Shown one piece after another: positions 34,636 through 42,474 of a DNA stretch of 64,000 bases (positions are counted from its first letter, which is position 1; every line of letters begins with the position of its first letter). The stretch is taken from the NCBI GenBank assembly GCA_012797975.1, contig JAAZOD010000010.1, forward strand, positions 62,001-126,000. Direction: 5' to 3'. The translations under genes and the position numbers were made by a program. The notes below the pieces were generated by a model, which saw only the letters and a program-made list of their open reading frames with translations, did no database searches and had not been told where the DNA came from. The DNA comes from Pelolinea sp. Lineage in GTDB: Bacteria; Chloroflexota; Anaerolineae; Anaerolineales; Anaerolineaceae.

Positions 34636-36207
34636 TTGAGCAAATTATCGCGTGCAACCATTCTTATTTCTTTGAGCTTTGCGGTCAACAAAGTGCTGGC
34701 AATCGTCAGGCAGTTGATCATCGCCCGGCAGTTCGGGCTTTCCGCAGAATTGGATGTATTCAATGTGGCCAATAACGTGCCGGATATGCTCTATTCGCTC
34801 ATATCCGGCGGGGCATTGGCGATGGCGATCATCCCGGTGCTCTCGGAAGTATTGACCAAAGAGGGCCGCAGAGATGCCTGGAAGGTATTCAGCAAAGTGG
34901 CCAATATCGCTTTTCTGGCAACCGCGATCATCTCGCTGCTGGTAGGTATTTTCGCCGAACCATTGGTGAAGAGCCCATTCGGCATTGCACCCGGTTTTTC
35001 GGTTGAACAACAAGCGCTGGTGGTCAGGATCATGCGCCTGGATCTGGTGGCAACGCTGATCTTCTCCATGGCAGGGCTGCTGGTGGCCGGCTTGCAGGCC
35101 AACCAGCACTTTTTACTGCCAGCCATCGCCCCCATCATGTATAACGTGGGACAAATCTTTGGCGCCCTGATCCTTGCCCCCACGGAAGGCATCACCATCG
35201 GATCGATCACCCTGCCGGCGTATGGCATGGGAGTGTATGGCATCGTTTATGGTGTTTTGATCGGTTCTCTGCTCTACCTCATCACACTCATCCCCGGCCT
35301 TTTCCAATACCAATTCACATGGTTCCCCGGCTTCGGGCAGAAAGACAGCTACGTAAAAAGAATCCTGGCCATGCTGGCTCCGCGCGTCGGCAGCATGCTG
35401 TGTTACCAGCTCACCTTTATCGCCCGCGATAACATCGCTTCGTATCTCAGCGAAGGTGCACCAACCGCTTTAACCTACGGCTGGATGATCCAGCAGGTGC
35501 CTGAAACGTTGATCGGTACCGCCTTTGGAACCGCCCTGCTGCCAACCATTTCCGAGCTTTTCGCCCGCCATGATCAGGCAGGTTACCAAACCACCATCGA
35601 AAAGGTGGAACGGGTCATTGTGGCGCTCGCCATTCCCATCACCGTGGTGCTTTCGTTGACCCTGCGTCCATTCCTCGAAACCGCTTTTGGGTTTGACTCA
35701 GCCGCCACCAATCAACTTTTGTGGGTAACGCGCGGTTTTCTGATCGGATTGCTGGGGCACTGCCTGTTGGAATTGGGATCGCGCATCTTCTTCTCGCAGC
35801 AAAATGCGGTCATTCCATTCATCGCATCGGCAGTGAACCTGGGAATCTATATCGCCGCCGGCAAGCTGCTTTCTGCCCGTCTGGATGTGACAGGGGTGGC
35901 GCTGGCAGACTCCATCGCATTTACAAGCCAGGCAGCCCTGCTGCTGATCATGTTCGCCCTGCGCAATAAGAAACAGACGCAGGCAGAAGGTCCCATCCCT
36001 GCAAAACGCCCACGGAATGGGGAGCTGCATGAAACCATCCTGCGCACCCTGATCGGCAGCGCCGTCGCCGGGGTGGTGGCCTGGGTGGTACTGCAACGCA
36101 GTGCAGGATATCCTTCACTCATTCAAGGATTAGCCAGTTTTCTTTTCGGCATCGTCCTTGTTCTGCCTTTTATCCGGAAAGAACTCAAGGTATTTCTCAA
36201 ACTATAA
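34636..36207 (+). CDS. murJ: Lipid II flippase MurJ
   Basis: A 523-residue MOP-superfamily protein with 13-14 TM helices. SKLSRATILISLSFAVNKVLAIVRQLIIARQFGLSAELDVFNVANNVPDMLYSLISGGALA is the typical MurJ N-terminus with its conserved Arg. FGTALLPTISELFARHD and the RIFFSQQNAVIPF segment also match. It moves lipid-linked peptidoglycan precursor across the membrane, so this cell builds peptidoglycan. The start is a TTG at 34636, six bases after AAGGA; a TTG at 34630 touches that site. Confidence 0.92.
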   Translation: MSKLSRATILISLSFAVNKVLAIVRQLIIARQFGLSAELDVFNVANNVPDMLYSLISGGALAMAIIPVLSEVLTKEGRRDAWKVFSKVANIAFLATAIISLLVGIFAEPLVKSPFGIAPGFSVEQQALVVRIMRLDLVATLIFSMAGLLVAGLQANQHFLLPAIAPIMYNVGQIFGALILAPTEGITIGSITLPAYGMGVYGIVYGVLIGSLLYLITLIPGLFQYQFTWFPGFGQKDSYVKRILAMLAPRVGSMLCYQLTFIARDNIASYLSEGAPTALTYGWMIQQVPETLIGTAFGTALLPTISELFARHDQAGYQTTIEKVERVIVALAIPITVVLSLTLRPFLETAFGFDSAATNQLLWVTRGFLIGLLGHCLLELGSRIFFSQQNAVIPFIASAVNLGIYIAAGKLLSARLDVTGVALADSIAFTSQAALLLIMFALRNKKQTQAEGPIPAKRPRNGELHETILRTLIGSAVAGVVAWVVLQRSAGYPSLIQGLASFLFGIVLVLPFIRKELKVFLKL

Positions 36208-36233
36208 AGGACAGCTTGAGCGAAAAAGGACGG

Positions 36234-36239
36234 TATAAT
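36234..36239 (+). promoter_or_regulatory. -10 box seven bases before the start codon (leaderless mRNA)
   Basis: TATAAT ends 7 nt before the ATG at 36247, and no Shine-Dalgarno is present. No clear -35 element is seen. Confidence 0.5.
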
Positions 36240-36246
36240 AACGCCC

Positions 36247-37293
36247 ATGGCTAAGAAAAACAAAGAAAAAACCGCTGAAGCAAAAGTCGATCAGCAATTG
36301 AACAAAGAAGATACCCAATCGGTAGCAAAAACCGCCAAACCGAAGGGCAAACGACCGCATTACGTGCGCGCCGTGCTGCTGGGTCTTCTGATGGTGCTGG
36401 TGGCTGCGCTGATCAGCGGCTCGCTGGGATATTATTCCGGCATCCGGCAGCGCAAAACGGAAGAAGAAAATCAGCGCCTCACCCTGGCTACCACGCATTA
36501 CAAATATGGCATGGAAGCCATGGCAAGCGGCAATTATGAAGTGGCGCGCATCCAGTTTGAATACGTGATCCAGATCTACCCCAGCTTCCCGGACATTACC
36601 GAAAAATACAGTGAAGTGATCATTAACCTGACCAAAACACAGCAAGCCACCGTCATGCCCACCCAGACCCCCACCCTGGATGTTCAGGGGGCACAGGCTT
36701 TGTTTCAGCAGGCACAAACCGATATGGCAAATCAGGATTGGTGCAAAGCAGTCGATACGCTGAACGGCTTGCGCGATGAAGACCATACCTATCAAACCCT
36801 CACCGTGGACGGCATGGTATGGACCTCCCTGCGCAACTGCGCCATCAAGAAGATATCCAGCGATGGTGATCTGGAGGGAGGGCTGTATTACCTCTCGCTG
36901 GCAGAAAAATTCGCACCGCTCGATCACGATGCGGTGAACTACTCCACCTGGGCACGGCTTTATGTCACCGGCGCCAGCTATTGGGATGTGGATTGGGCAC
37001 AGGTGGTGGCCTATTTCAGCCAGACCTATGCCGCATTCCCTTACCTGCACGACACCTCCGGCTGGACAGCAATAGACCGCTACCGTGTTGGGCTGCGCGA
37101 GTATGGAAAATACCTGATGAGCATTGAAGAATACTGCAAGGCCCAGGAAAATCTGCAGTTATCCTACAATATTCAAGCGGATGAAGAAGTGGGTAACCTG
37201 TTAAATGAAGCGGCCAGTTACTGCCAGGGACCCACCGCACAACCGCTGGCGCCCACGCCGACCAGCGAAGTGACCGTTGAACCCACCGAATGA
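36247..37293 (+). CDS. Membrane-anchored TPR protein
   Basis: A 348-residue protein: a charged Lys-rich cytoplasmic N-terminus (1-40), one TM helix (about 43-62), then a TPR-like helical region. YKYGMEAMASGNYEVARIQFEYVIQIYPSF is one recognisable repeat; QALFQQAQTDMANQDWCKAVDTLNGL and YLMSIEEYCKAQENLQLSYNI are others. A Thr/Pro linker (TPTLD) separates two repeat blocks and a similar Pro/Thr tail closes the protein. It probably works outside the membrane as a scaffold. No Shine-Dalgarno is seen. It resembles in architecture the pair at 59092-61756. Confidence 0.75.
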   Translation: MAKKNKEKTAEAKVDQQLNKEDTQSVAKTAKPKGKRPHYVRAVLLGLLMVLVAALISGSLGYYSGIRQRKTEEENQRLTLATTHYKYGMEAMASGNYEVARIQFEYVIQIYPSFPDITEKYSEVIINLTKTQQATVMPTQTPTLDVQGAQALFQQAQTDMANQDWCKAVDTLNGLRDEDHTYQTLTVDGMVWTSLRNCAIKKISSDGDLEGGLYYLSLAEKFAPLDHDAVNYSTWARLYVTGASYWDVDWAQVVAYFSQTYAAFPYLHDTSGWTAIDRYRVGLREYGKYLMSIEEYCKAQENLQLSYNIQADEEVGNLLNEAASYCQGPTAQPLAPTPTSEVTVEPTE

Positions 37294-37332
37294 CCCTTCT
37301 TGATCGTAGAACACAGGGATGACAGGGGCTGG

Positions 37333-38655
37333 TCAACCCAAAGGATCAGCCACCAGATCATGAACCAATGCAGCGGTGATCTTCACCGCTGTTATTTTTC
37401 CCACCGCCAGTTCACCATTGACCATCACCATGCCGTCAATCTCGGGTGCATCGCGGTAAGAGCGGCAAATGGAGATGCCATCCCCCACCCCATCCACGAT
37501 CACCTGCATTTCTTTTCCAATATAGGTGCGGTTCTTCTGCAGTGAGATTTCCTCCTGGGTGGCGGCCAATCGTTGAACCCGCTTTTCTTTTTCCTGCGGC
37601 GCCACATCATTCGCATATTGGAAAGCGGCAGTGCCCGCTTCATGTGAATAGGGGAAAATGCCCACGCGATCAAACGTCATGGTGCGGATGAAAGTGAGCA
37701 GAGTCTGAAAATCCTGTTCCGTTTCTCCAGGAAAACCCACGATGAAGGTGGAGCGGATGGCAAGAGCCGGTATTTGGCTGCGCATGGCCTGAATGGATGC
37801 CGTCACTTTTCCCATATCCGCAGGGCGGTGCATGCGGTGCAGCACCTGCGGGGCAGCATGCTGCAGGGGGATATCCAAATAGGGAAGGATGTGCGCATAC
37901 TCCGCCATCAGGTCGATCAGATCCTGGCTGATCTCACCCGGATAGGTATAGAGAAGACGCACCCAGGGAATATCAGGAGCGGAACGGACGATTTCCCTGA
38001 GAAGGACAGGCAAGCCATCCTTCATTCCCAGGTCACGCCCATATGCGGTCACATCCTGGGCGATCAGGATCAGTTCCTGAACCCCCTGTTCCTGTAGAAA
38101 ACGTACATCGTTCACAATATCGTCCATCTTCCGGCTAACCTGGGCGCCTTTGATCAACGGGATAGCGCAAAATGCGCAGCCGCGGTCACAGCCATCGGCG
38201 ATCTTCAAATATGCGTAGCCCCCCAGGTGCGAAGCGCGTACGATATTTCCCTCTTCCATTGCCAGCGCCGTCTCGGCAATGCTGGTGATGGGTCGCTCAC
38301 CCGCCGACTCAAGCTGGCGTACCACCGGCAGGATGTCCATCCAGCGCCGCGTACCGATCAGCGCATCCAACCCCGGGATCTCTGCCATCACCATTTTTCG
38401 TTCTCGCTGCGTCAGGCAGCCGGCAGCGATCACCTGCTGCGAGGATCTTTTTTCATGCATGATCTCTCTCAATAAATCCAGCGCTTCCTGGCGGGCTGGT
38501 TGGATGAAACCACAGGTATTGACAACGATGATATCCGCCTGCTGCTGGTCCTCTGCCAGCCGATAACCCTGTTTCATCAACAGTTCCGCCATCGATTGAG
38601 AGTCCACCGTATTCTTGGGGCAGCCAAGGGAATGGATGAAAAATGATCGTTTCAT
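37333..38655 (-). CDS. rimO: Ribosomal protein S12 methylthiotransferase RimO
   Basis: A 440-residue radical-SAM methylthiotransferase. The N-terminal MTTase domain has Cys at SLGCPKNTVDS, VVNTCGFI and AAGCLTQ, which bind the auxiliary cluster. The radical-SAM motif is CDRGCAFC. A C-terminal TRAM-like domain (about 375-440) ends the protein. The opening SLGCPKNTVDSQ distinguishes RimO from MiaB. It adds a methylthio group to an Asp of ribosomal protein S12. A TATAAT (minus strand, 38665-38670) ends 9 nt before the ATG, suggesting a very short or absent leader. Confidence 0.95.
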   Translation of the reverse strand: MKRSFFIHSLGCPKNTVDSQSMAELLMKQGYRLAEDQQQADIIVVNTCGFIQPARQEALDLLREIMHEKRSSQQVIAAGCLTQRERKMVMAEIPGLDALIGTRRWMDILPVVRQLESAGERPITSIAETALAMEEGNIVRASHLGGYAYLKIADGCDRGCAFCAIPLIKGAQVSRKMDDIVNDVRFLQEQGVQELILIAQDVTAYGRDLGMKDGLPVLLREIVRSAPDIPWVRLLYTYPGEISQDLIDLMAEYAHILPYLDIPLQHAAPQVLHRMHRPADMGKVTASIQAMRSQIPALAIRSTFIVGFPGETEQDFQTLLTFIRTMTFDRVGIFPYSHEAGTAAFQYANDVAPQEKEKRVQRLAATQEEISLQKNRTYIGKEMQVIVDGVGDGISICRSYRDAPEIDGMVMVNGELAVGKITAVKITAALVHDLVADPLG

Positions 38656-38741
38656 AGGAACCCCATTATAAAATATCTTTCTTCAAATGAACGTTGCAGG
38701 TCCGGCGATCAAAACACTTGCATGCGGCCTTCTTTCATGGT

Positions 38742-38775
38742 ATTCTATTATAGAAAATATTTTCTATAATAGAAT
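38742..38775. promoter_or_regulatory. Perfect 34-bp palindrome with back-to-back -10 boxes
   Basis: The 17 bases at 38742-38758 (ATTCTATTATAGAAAAT) are followed without spacer by their exact reverse complement (38759-38775). Each arm contains a TATAAT (plus strand 38765-38770; minus strand at 38747-38752). The LuxR-type start codon is 10 nt downstream, after GGGGA. It may be an autoregulatory operator. Confidence 0.7.
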
Positions 38776-38784
38776 GGGGAAATC

Positions 38785-39039
38785 ATGACCAGCATACAGC
38801 CCATGACAACACGCAAAAAGGCAATAAAAAATGGTCCGCCAAGAACCACCCTTACCAGACGGCAAAACGAATGCCTGCGTCTGACAGCCAGCGGTTTGAC
38901 CGCGCGCGCCATTGCCCGCCAATTGGGCATTACCGAACGGATGGTGCGCGTCCATTTGAGCGCAGTCCGCGACCGGCTAGGAGCACATTCAACGGCGGAA
39001 GCAGTCTATACGGCGCTCAAGCAGGATATTCTGGATTAA
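38785..39039 (+). CDS. Solitary LuxR/GerE-type HTH protein
   Basis: An 84-residue protein consisting almost only of a LuxR-type helix-turn-helix: LTRRQNECLRLTASGLTARAIARQLGITERMVRVHLSAVRDRLG (about 23-66). The family's conserved E (usual T-x-R-E) is replaced by Q-N. No receiver or sensor domain is present, so it may act by itself or with a partner. GGGGA lies just upstream of the ATG. The perfect 34-bp palindrome directly in front suggests that it, or another dimeric regulator, controls this promoter. Confidence 0.85.
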   Translation: MTSIQPMTTRKKAIKNGPPRTTLTRRQNECLRLTASGLTARAIARQLGITERMVRVHLSAVRDRLGAHSTAEAVYTALKQDILD

Positions 39040-39045
39040 CCCGTC

Positions 39046-40566
39046 CTATTTTTCAACCGTGGGAGCAGCTGACGGTTTTGGCGTGGCCGTTGGCGTAAGT
39101 GTGGGTGTTGAGGTTGGCAGCAAGGTCGGTGTGATGGTGGGCGTTGGCCTGCTCAATCCTTCGGCACTGAAATCAAGGTTCACCACCTCACCAAAATCAC
39201 CCAGCAAGCCCAGATATTTCTGGTTGAAATACACTTCCAACGCGGCACCGTTCCCGGTGATCAACTGGATGTTTCCTTCTCCCGAGAAAGTGTAGGCATT
39301 GCCGGGGACAATCCGTCCCTCGAATTCCACTTCGCCATCCACCGTCACCCGCATCCAGGCGCGCTGCTGCGCCACGATATACAGTTGGAGCGGTGCGGCA
39401 TTGGCGGTTGCCACCGGCGTGGCAGGCAGGGCTGCAGGCTGTGTTGCCGCTGAAGTGGCCGTCACCTGTTCGCTCTGCACAGTCAGCGTGCCGGCCGTTT
39501 CCTGCATCTCCAGCGTGGGGGTAAGCGTGCTTTGCAGCATTTCCGAGATCGAAGGAGCGCCGGTGGGAGTGGCTTTGCTATCCTGACCAAAAATTCTGGA
39601 AGCACCCCAGAAAATGAAGACGAACAGCGCGATCACGACCAATGACCCGAACAGCAGATCGGGGGAAAGAATGCGGCGCAATTTCTCCGGCAAATGGATG
39701 CTGACGCGAACCGCCGGCTCATGGGTGGTCCATTTTTCCTGCATTTTTTCTTTGCGTTGCGCTTCGAGACCTTCGGCATACAGCGTCAACACAGCGTCCT
39801 GATCCATCTCCAGGAAATGGGCATAGTTCGACACCATGCCCCGACCCTGCACCGAGGAGGGCAGGTCTTCAAAGTTGCCATCTTCAATAGCCTGCACATA
39901 CATGCGGCGCAAGCGGGTAAACTGTTCCACATCGGAAAGCGACAGTCCCAGTTTTTCACGGCGCTGGCGCATCTGCTGCCCAACCTCTTTGAAAATATCG
40001 GCGGAGGAACGCAGCGGGGCATTTTCTTTGGGCGCTGTTTTTCCTTTTTCTTTTTGCCCAGTTTTTTCTTTATGGGTTTTTCCTTTGCGGGTGCTCTCCT
40101 GCGCCGGTTTCTGCGTTTGCAATTCCTGTGCGGTTTCGGAACCCTCGGGCATTGCTGAGGTTTCCTCCGTCGCCTTTTCCTTCTTGTTCAATTTTGGCAA
40201 TCGACCAAACAGCGCATGCAATTTATCCATGACCCTGCCACTTTTTTTGGGGGGCTTCACGGATTTTTCTTCCTCCCCTGCAGAAACCTCGCGCAGCGCT
40301 GATTCGCTGGGGATCTCAATTTCTTTTTCTTCTGAAGCCGGTTTTTCCAGAAGTTCCAACAATGGTTGCGCGTCAATCCCAAGGAAAGCAGCATATAAAC
40401 GTAAAAAACCGCGCGCCTGCGCCCGCGAGGGCAGCAATTCGGGGCGGTCATTTTCCAACTCCTGCAAATATTGCAGCTTGATATGGGTAGCCCTGGCTGC
40501 CTCTTGCAGCGATAACTCTTTCAGAGTGCGGGTATCTTTTAAGATCTGACCAACAGTTTTGCTCAT
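39046..40566 (-). CDS. RodZ-like protein with two Cro/HTH_25 domains
   Basis: A 506-residue single-pass membrane protein. The first HTH_25 domain is at residues 3-72 (GQILKDTRTLKELSLQEAARATHI). A second is at about 190-268 (GQQMRQRREKLGLSLSDVEQFTRL), after a charged Lys/Glu/Pro linker. One TM helix (about 304-322) is followed by a low-complexity stretch, a DUF4115-like beta domain (about 405-470, QRAWMRVTVDGEVEFEGRIVPGNAYTF) and a Pro/Thr tail. RodZ links MreB to the envelope in rod-shaped cells; one HTH is the norm. TATAAT ends 8 nt before the ATG with no Shine-Dalgarno. Confidence 0.85.
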   Translation of the reverse strand: MSKTVGQILKDTRTLKELSLQEAARATHIKLQYLQELENDRPELLPSRAQARGFLRLYAAFLGIDAQPLLELLEKPASEEKEIEIPSESALREVSAGEEEKSVKPPKKSGRVMDKLHALFGRLPKLNKKEKATEETSAMPEGSETAQELQTQKPAQESTRKGKTHKEKTGQKEKGKTAPKENAPLRSSADIFKEVGQQMRQRREKLGLSLSDVEQFTRLRRMYVQAIEDGNFEDLPSSVQGRGMVSNYAHFLEMDQDAVLTLYAEGLEAQRKEKMQEKWTTHEPAVRVSIHLPEKLRRILSPDLLFGSLVVIALFVFIFWGASRIFGQDSKATPTGAPSISEMLQSTLTPTLEMQETAGTLTVQSEQVTATSAATQPAALPATPVATANAAPLQLYIVAQQRAWMRVTVDGEVEFEGRIVPGNAYTFSGEGNIQLITGNGAALEVYFNQKYLGLLGDFGEVVNLDFSAEGLSRPTPTITPTLLPTSTPTLTPTATPKPSAAPTVEK

Positions 40567-40588
40567 TGTGTTTGATTATAACCAGAAA

Positions 40589-40630
40589 TAAAAAAAAGAA
40601 CCGGCCTGTGATCCCTCGCAGACCGGTTTC
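40589..40630 (-). terminator. Terminator of rplI
   Basis: On the minus strand the arms GAAACCGGTCTG (40619-40630) and CAGGCCGGTTC (40598-40608) pair with one G-U, and TTTTTTT follows. Confidence 0.85.
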
Positions 40631-40644
40631 TCATTTTGATGATC

Positions 40645-41235
40645 TTATTCCTGGTCGACCTTTTGTTCAGGTTCGGTGAAGGAAGGAATTTCATCAATTG
40701 TGGGAAGTTTCTTTTCCTTTTCTTTTTCTTTCTGCTCTTTCTTTTCTTCCTTTTCCTTCTCTTTCAACGCCTTGGCGGCTTTCTCTACCTCTTCTTCACT
40801 GACCACGGTGACATTCACCTCAGGGATCAGATCGAAGGTCAGGCGCACCTTGACATGATGAAGACCCACTTCACGCAATGGCTGCGATTCGATCCAGTGG
40901 CGATCAACCTTGACACCACTCTTCGCTTCAATGGCATCGGCGATCATTTGCTGGGTGATGGAACCATACAAATGACCGGTTTCGCCGACCTTGGCAGTGA
41001 AAGAAAGTTCCAGCCCTTTGATCTTTTCGGCAACGCCTGACATTTCTTCATTGAGAGCGAGGCGGCGCTTTTCGGCAGCCAGCTGGATCTTTTCGACCTG
41101 CTTTAATGCTCCGGGGGTCGCCATGACCGCCAGTTTTTGGGGGATCAGGAAATTTCTTCCGTAACCGTTGGCAACCTTTTTAATTTCCCCTGCCCTGCCT
41201 AAATTATAGACATCTCGAATCAATAATACTTTCAT
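40645..41235 (-). CDS. rplI: Ribosomal protein L9 with charged C-terminal extension
   Basis: A 196-residue protein. The N-terminal L9 domain MKVLLIRDVYNLGRAGEIKKVANGYGRNFLIPQKLA is unmistakable. The central helix and the C-terminal domain (GETGHLYGSITQQMIADAI) follow to about residue 148. The last 48 residues are almost only Lys and Glu (KEKEKEEKKEQKEKEKEKK) with an acidic end, absent from most L9 proteins. It binds 23S rRNA at the base of the L1 stalk. It lies apart from other ribosomal genes and is monocistronic. Confidence 0.95.
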   Translation of the reverse strand: MKVLLIRDVYNLGRAGEIKKVANGYGRNFLIPQKLAVMATPGALKQVEKIQLAAEKRRLALNEEMSGVAEKIKGLELSFTAKVGETGHLYGSITQQMIADAIEAKSGVKVDRHWIESQPLREVGLHHVKVRLTFDLIPEVNVTVVSEEEVEKAAKALKEKEKEEKKEQKEKEKEKKLPTIDEIPSFTEPEQKVDQE

Positions 41236-41437
41236 GTGTACAAGCCCTTTCTGTTTGTGAATGTACGCGAAGGGTACAACGCGTCAAACGGGCCTATTCT
41301 ATCAGACGCCCTGCCATCCGTCAATCGCGTAAATCTTCCCGAGAAAGAGAATTCTTGCCCCATGCACGATCCTTCTGAGCAATTTTTCATCTTTTTCCCC
41401 CTTGCAAAAAAAAACAAATATCCTTATAAAAACCAGT
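41236..41437. other. Intergenic region between rplI and the NBR1-Ig lipoprotein gene
   Basis: About 200 nt with divergent promoters expected. Its right end is A/T-rich and holds a TATAAT at 41438-41443, which ends six bases before the ATG of the lipoprotein gene. No gene is seen. Confidence 0.4.
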
Positions 41438-41449
41438 TATAATAAAAAA

Positions 41450-42412
41450 ATGCGTACACAAACTATGAAAAAAATCACATGTATCTTCATTTTTGCCATG
41501 TTCTTGCTGACTGCCTGCAGCGGTGGTGCCAAAGAAGAACCCACCCCCACGGTGGATAACGCCAGCATTATCGCCACCTCCATTGCACAGACCATGCAAG
41601 TCATGGCAGAAACTCAAACCGCCCAGGTGACACCCACCCTGGCCGGCACCGCAACTTCTGCGGTCGTTCCCACCATCACCCCCGCCACCACCTCGGCCGG
41701 TCTGCCGACCGCCACGGTGCAAACCGTATCGCTGCCCACTAACTGCCTGATCGCAGGCCTGGCCAGCGAAACCATCCCGGATGGCACCATCGTTGCCAAA
41801 GGCGCTACTTTCACCAAGACCTGGTCCATCACCAACGGCGGGACCTGTACCTGGAACACCGGCTACAAGATGGTATTCCAGAGCGGCGATCTGCTGGGCG
41901 CCACCAGCGAAAGCGTGGCCCTCACCCAGAATGTGGCTCCGGGCACCATGACCAATGTCAGCATCAAGATGACCGCCCCCAGCACCGATGGCTGGTACAC
42001 CGGCAACTGGCAGTTGCAGACCGATGGCGGCGTGAACGTGGGCAACTTTACCGTGAGCATTTATGTCGGTGTTGCCACTGCCGCGCCTTTTTCCGTGACA
42101 AGTGTTACCTATCCAAGCAGCATTAGCAATTTAACTTGTGATGGTTCCACCTCAAATCCAATTCCAATTTATATTACGACTGACGCCGCAGGAACAGTAA
42201 CATACAACTTATACGATATTAATGGGTACAGTGCTGGTAAGTTGAATGGTGAAAAACCGTTCACAAGTGCTGGTTCACAAACAATTTACTACAATATGGT
42301 ATTTCCCGTACCGGGAGCTGATAAATTGGTAGACGTAGATATTCAGGTATATATTGATACACCTAATCATCAAGATTTCTACCTTAAAGAGCTGGATGGC
42401 AAATGTAAATAA
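41450..42412 (+). CDS. Lipoprotein with NBR1-type Ig domain and unrelated C-terminal domain
   Basis: About 320 residues. A signal peptide ends in lipobox LTAC. A Thr/Ala/Pro linker leads to an Ig-like domain of the NBR1 type: GATFTKTWSITNGGTCTWNTGYKMVF, ALTQNVAPGTMTNVSIKMTAPSTDGWYTGNWQL, with the conserved Trp residues. After about residue 210 a second beta-rich domain follows (SVTSVTYPSSISNLTC...). Base composition changes sharply at about 42085: the first part is GC-rich and the C-terminal part is AT-rich with different codon choice. TATAAT lies six bases before the ATG, so the mRNA is probably leaderless. Confidence 0.85.
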   Translation: MRTQTMKKITCIFIFAMFLLTACSGGAKEEPTPTVDNASIIATSIAQTMQVMAETQTAQVTPTLAGTATSAVVPTITPATTSAGLPTATVQTVSLPTNCLIAGLASETIPDGTIVAKGATFTKTWSITNGGTCTWNTGYKMVFQSGDLLGATSESVALTQNVAPGTMTNVSIKMTAPSTDGWYTGNWQLQTDGGVNVGNFTVSIYVGVATAAPFSVTSVTYPSSISNLTCDGSTSNPIPIYITTDAAGTVTYNLYDINGYSAGKLNGEKPFTSAGSQTIYYNMVFPVPGADKLVDVDIQVYIDTPNHQDFYLKELDGKCK

Positions 42413-42422
42413 ATAAGTAGTT

Positions 42423-42452
42423 AAAGGCAGCCCTAATGTGGCTGCCTTTTTT
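42423..42452. terminator. Rho-independent terminator
   Basis: A perfect 10-bp stem (AAAGGCAGCC / GGCTGCCTTT; 42423-42432 and 42440-42449) with a 7-nt loop and a T-run. It sits between convergent genes and may act in both directions. Confidence 0.9.
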
Positions 42453-42474
42453 ATGTTTTCTCTGATTTAAAAAT

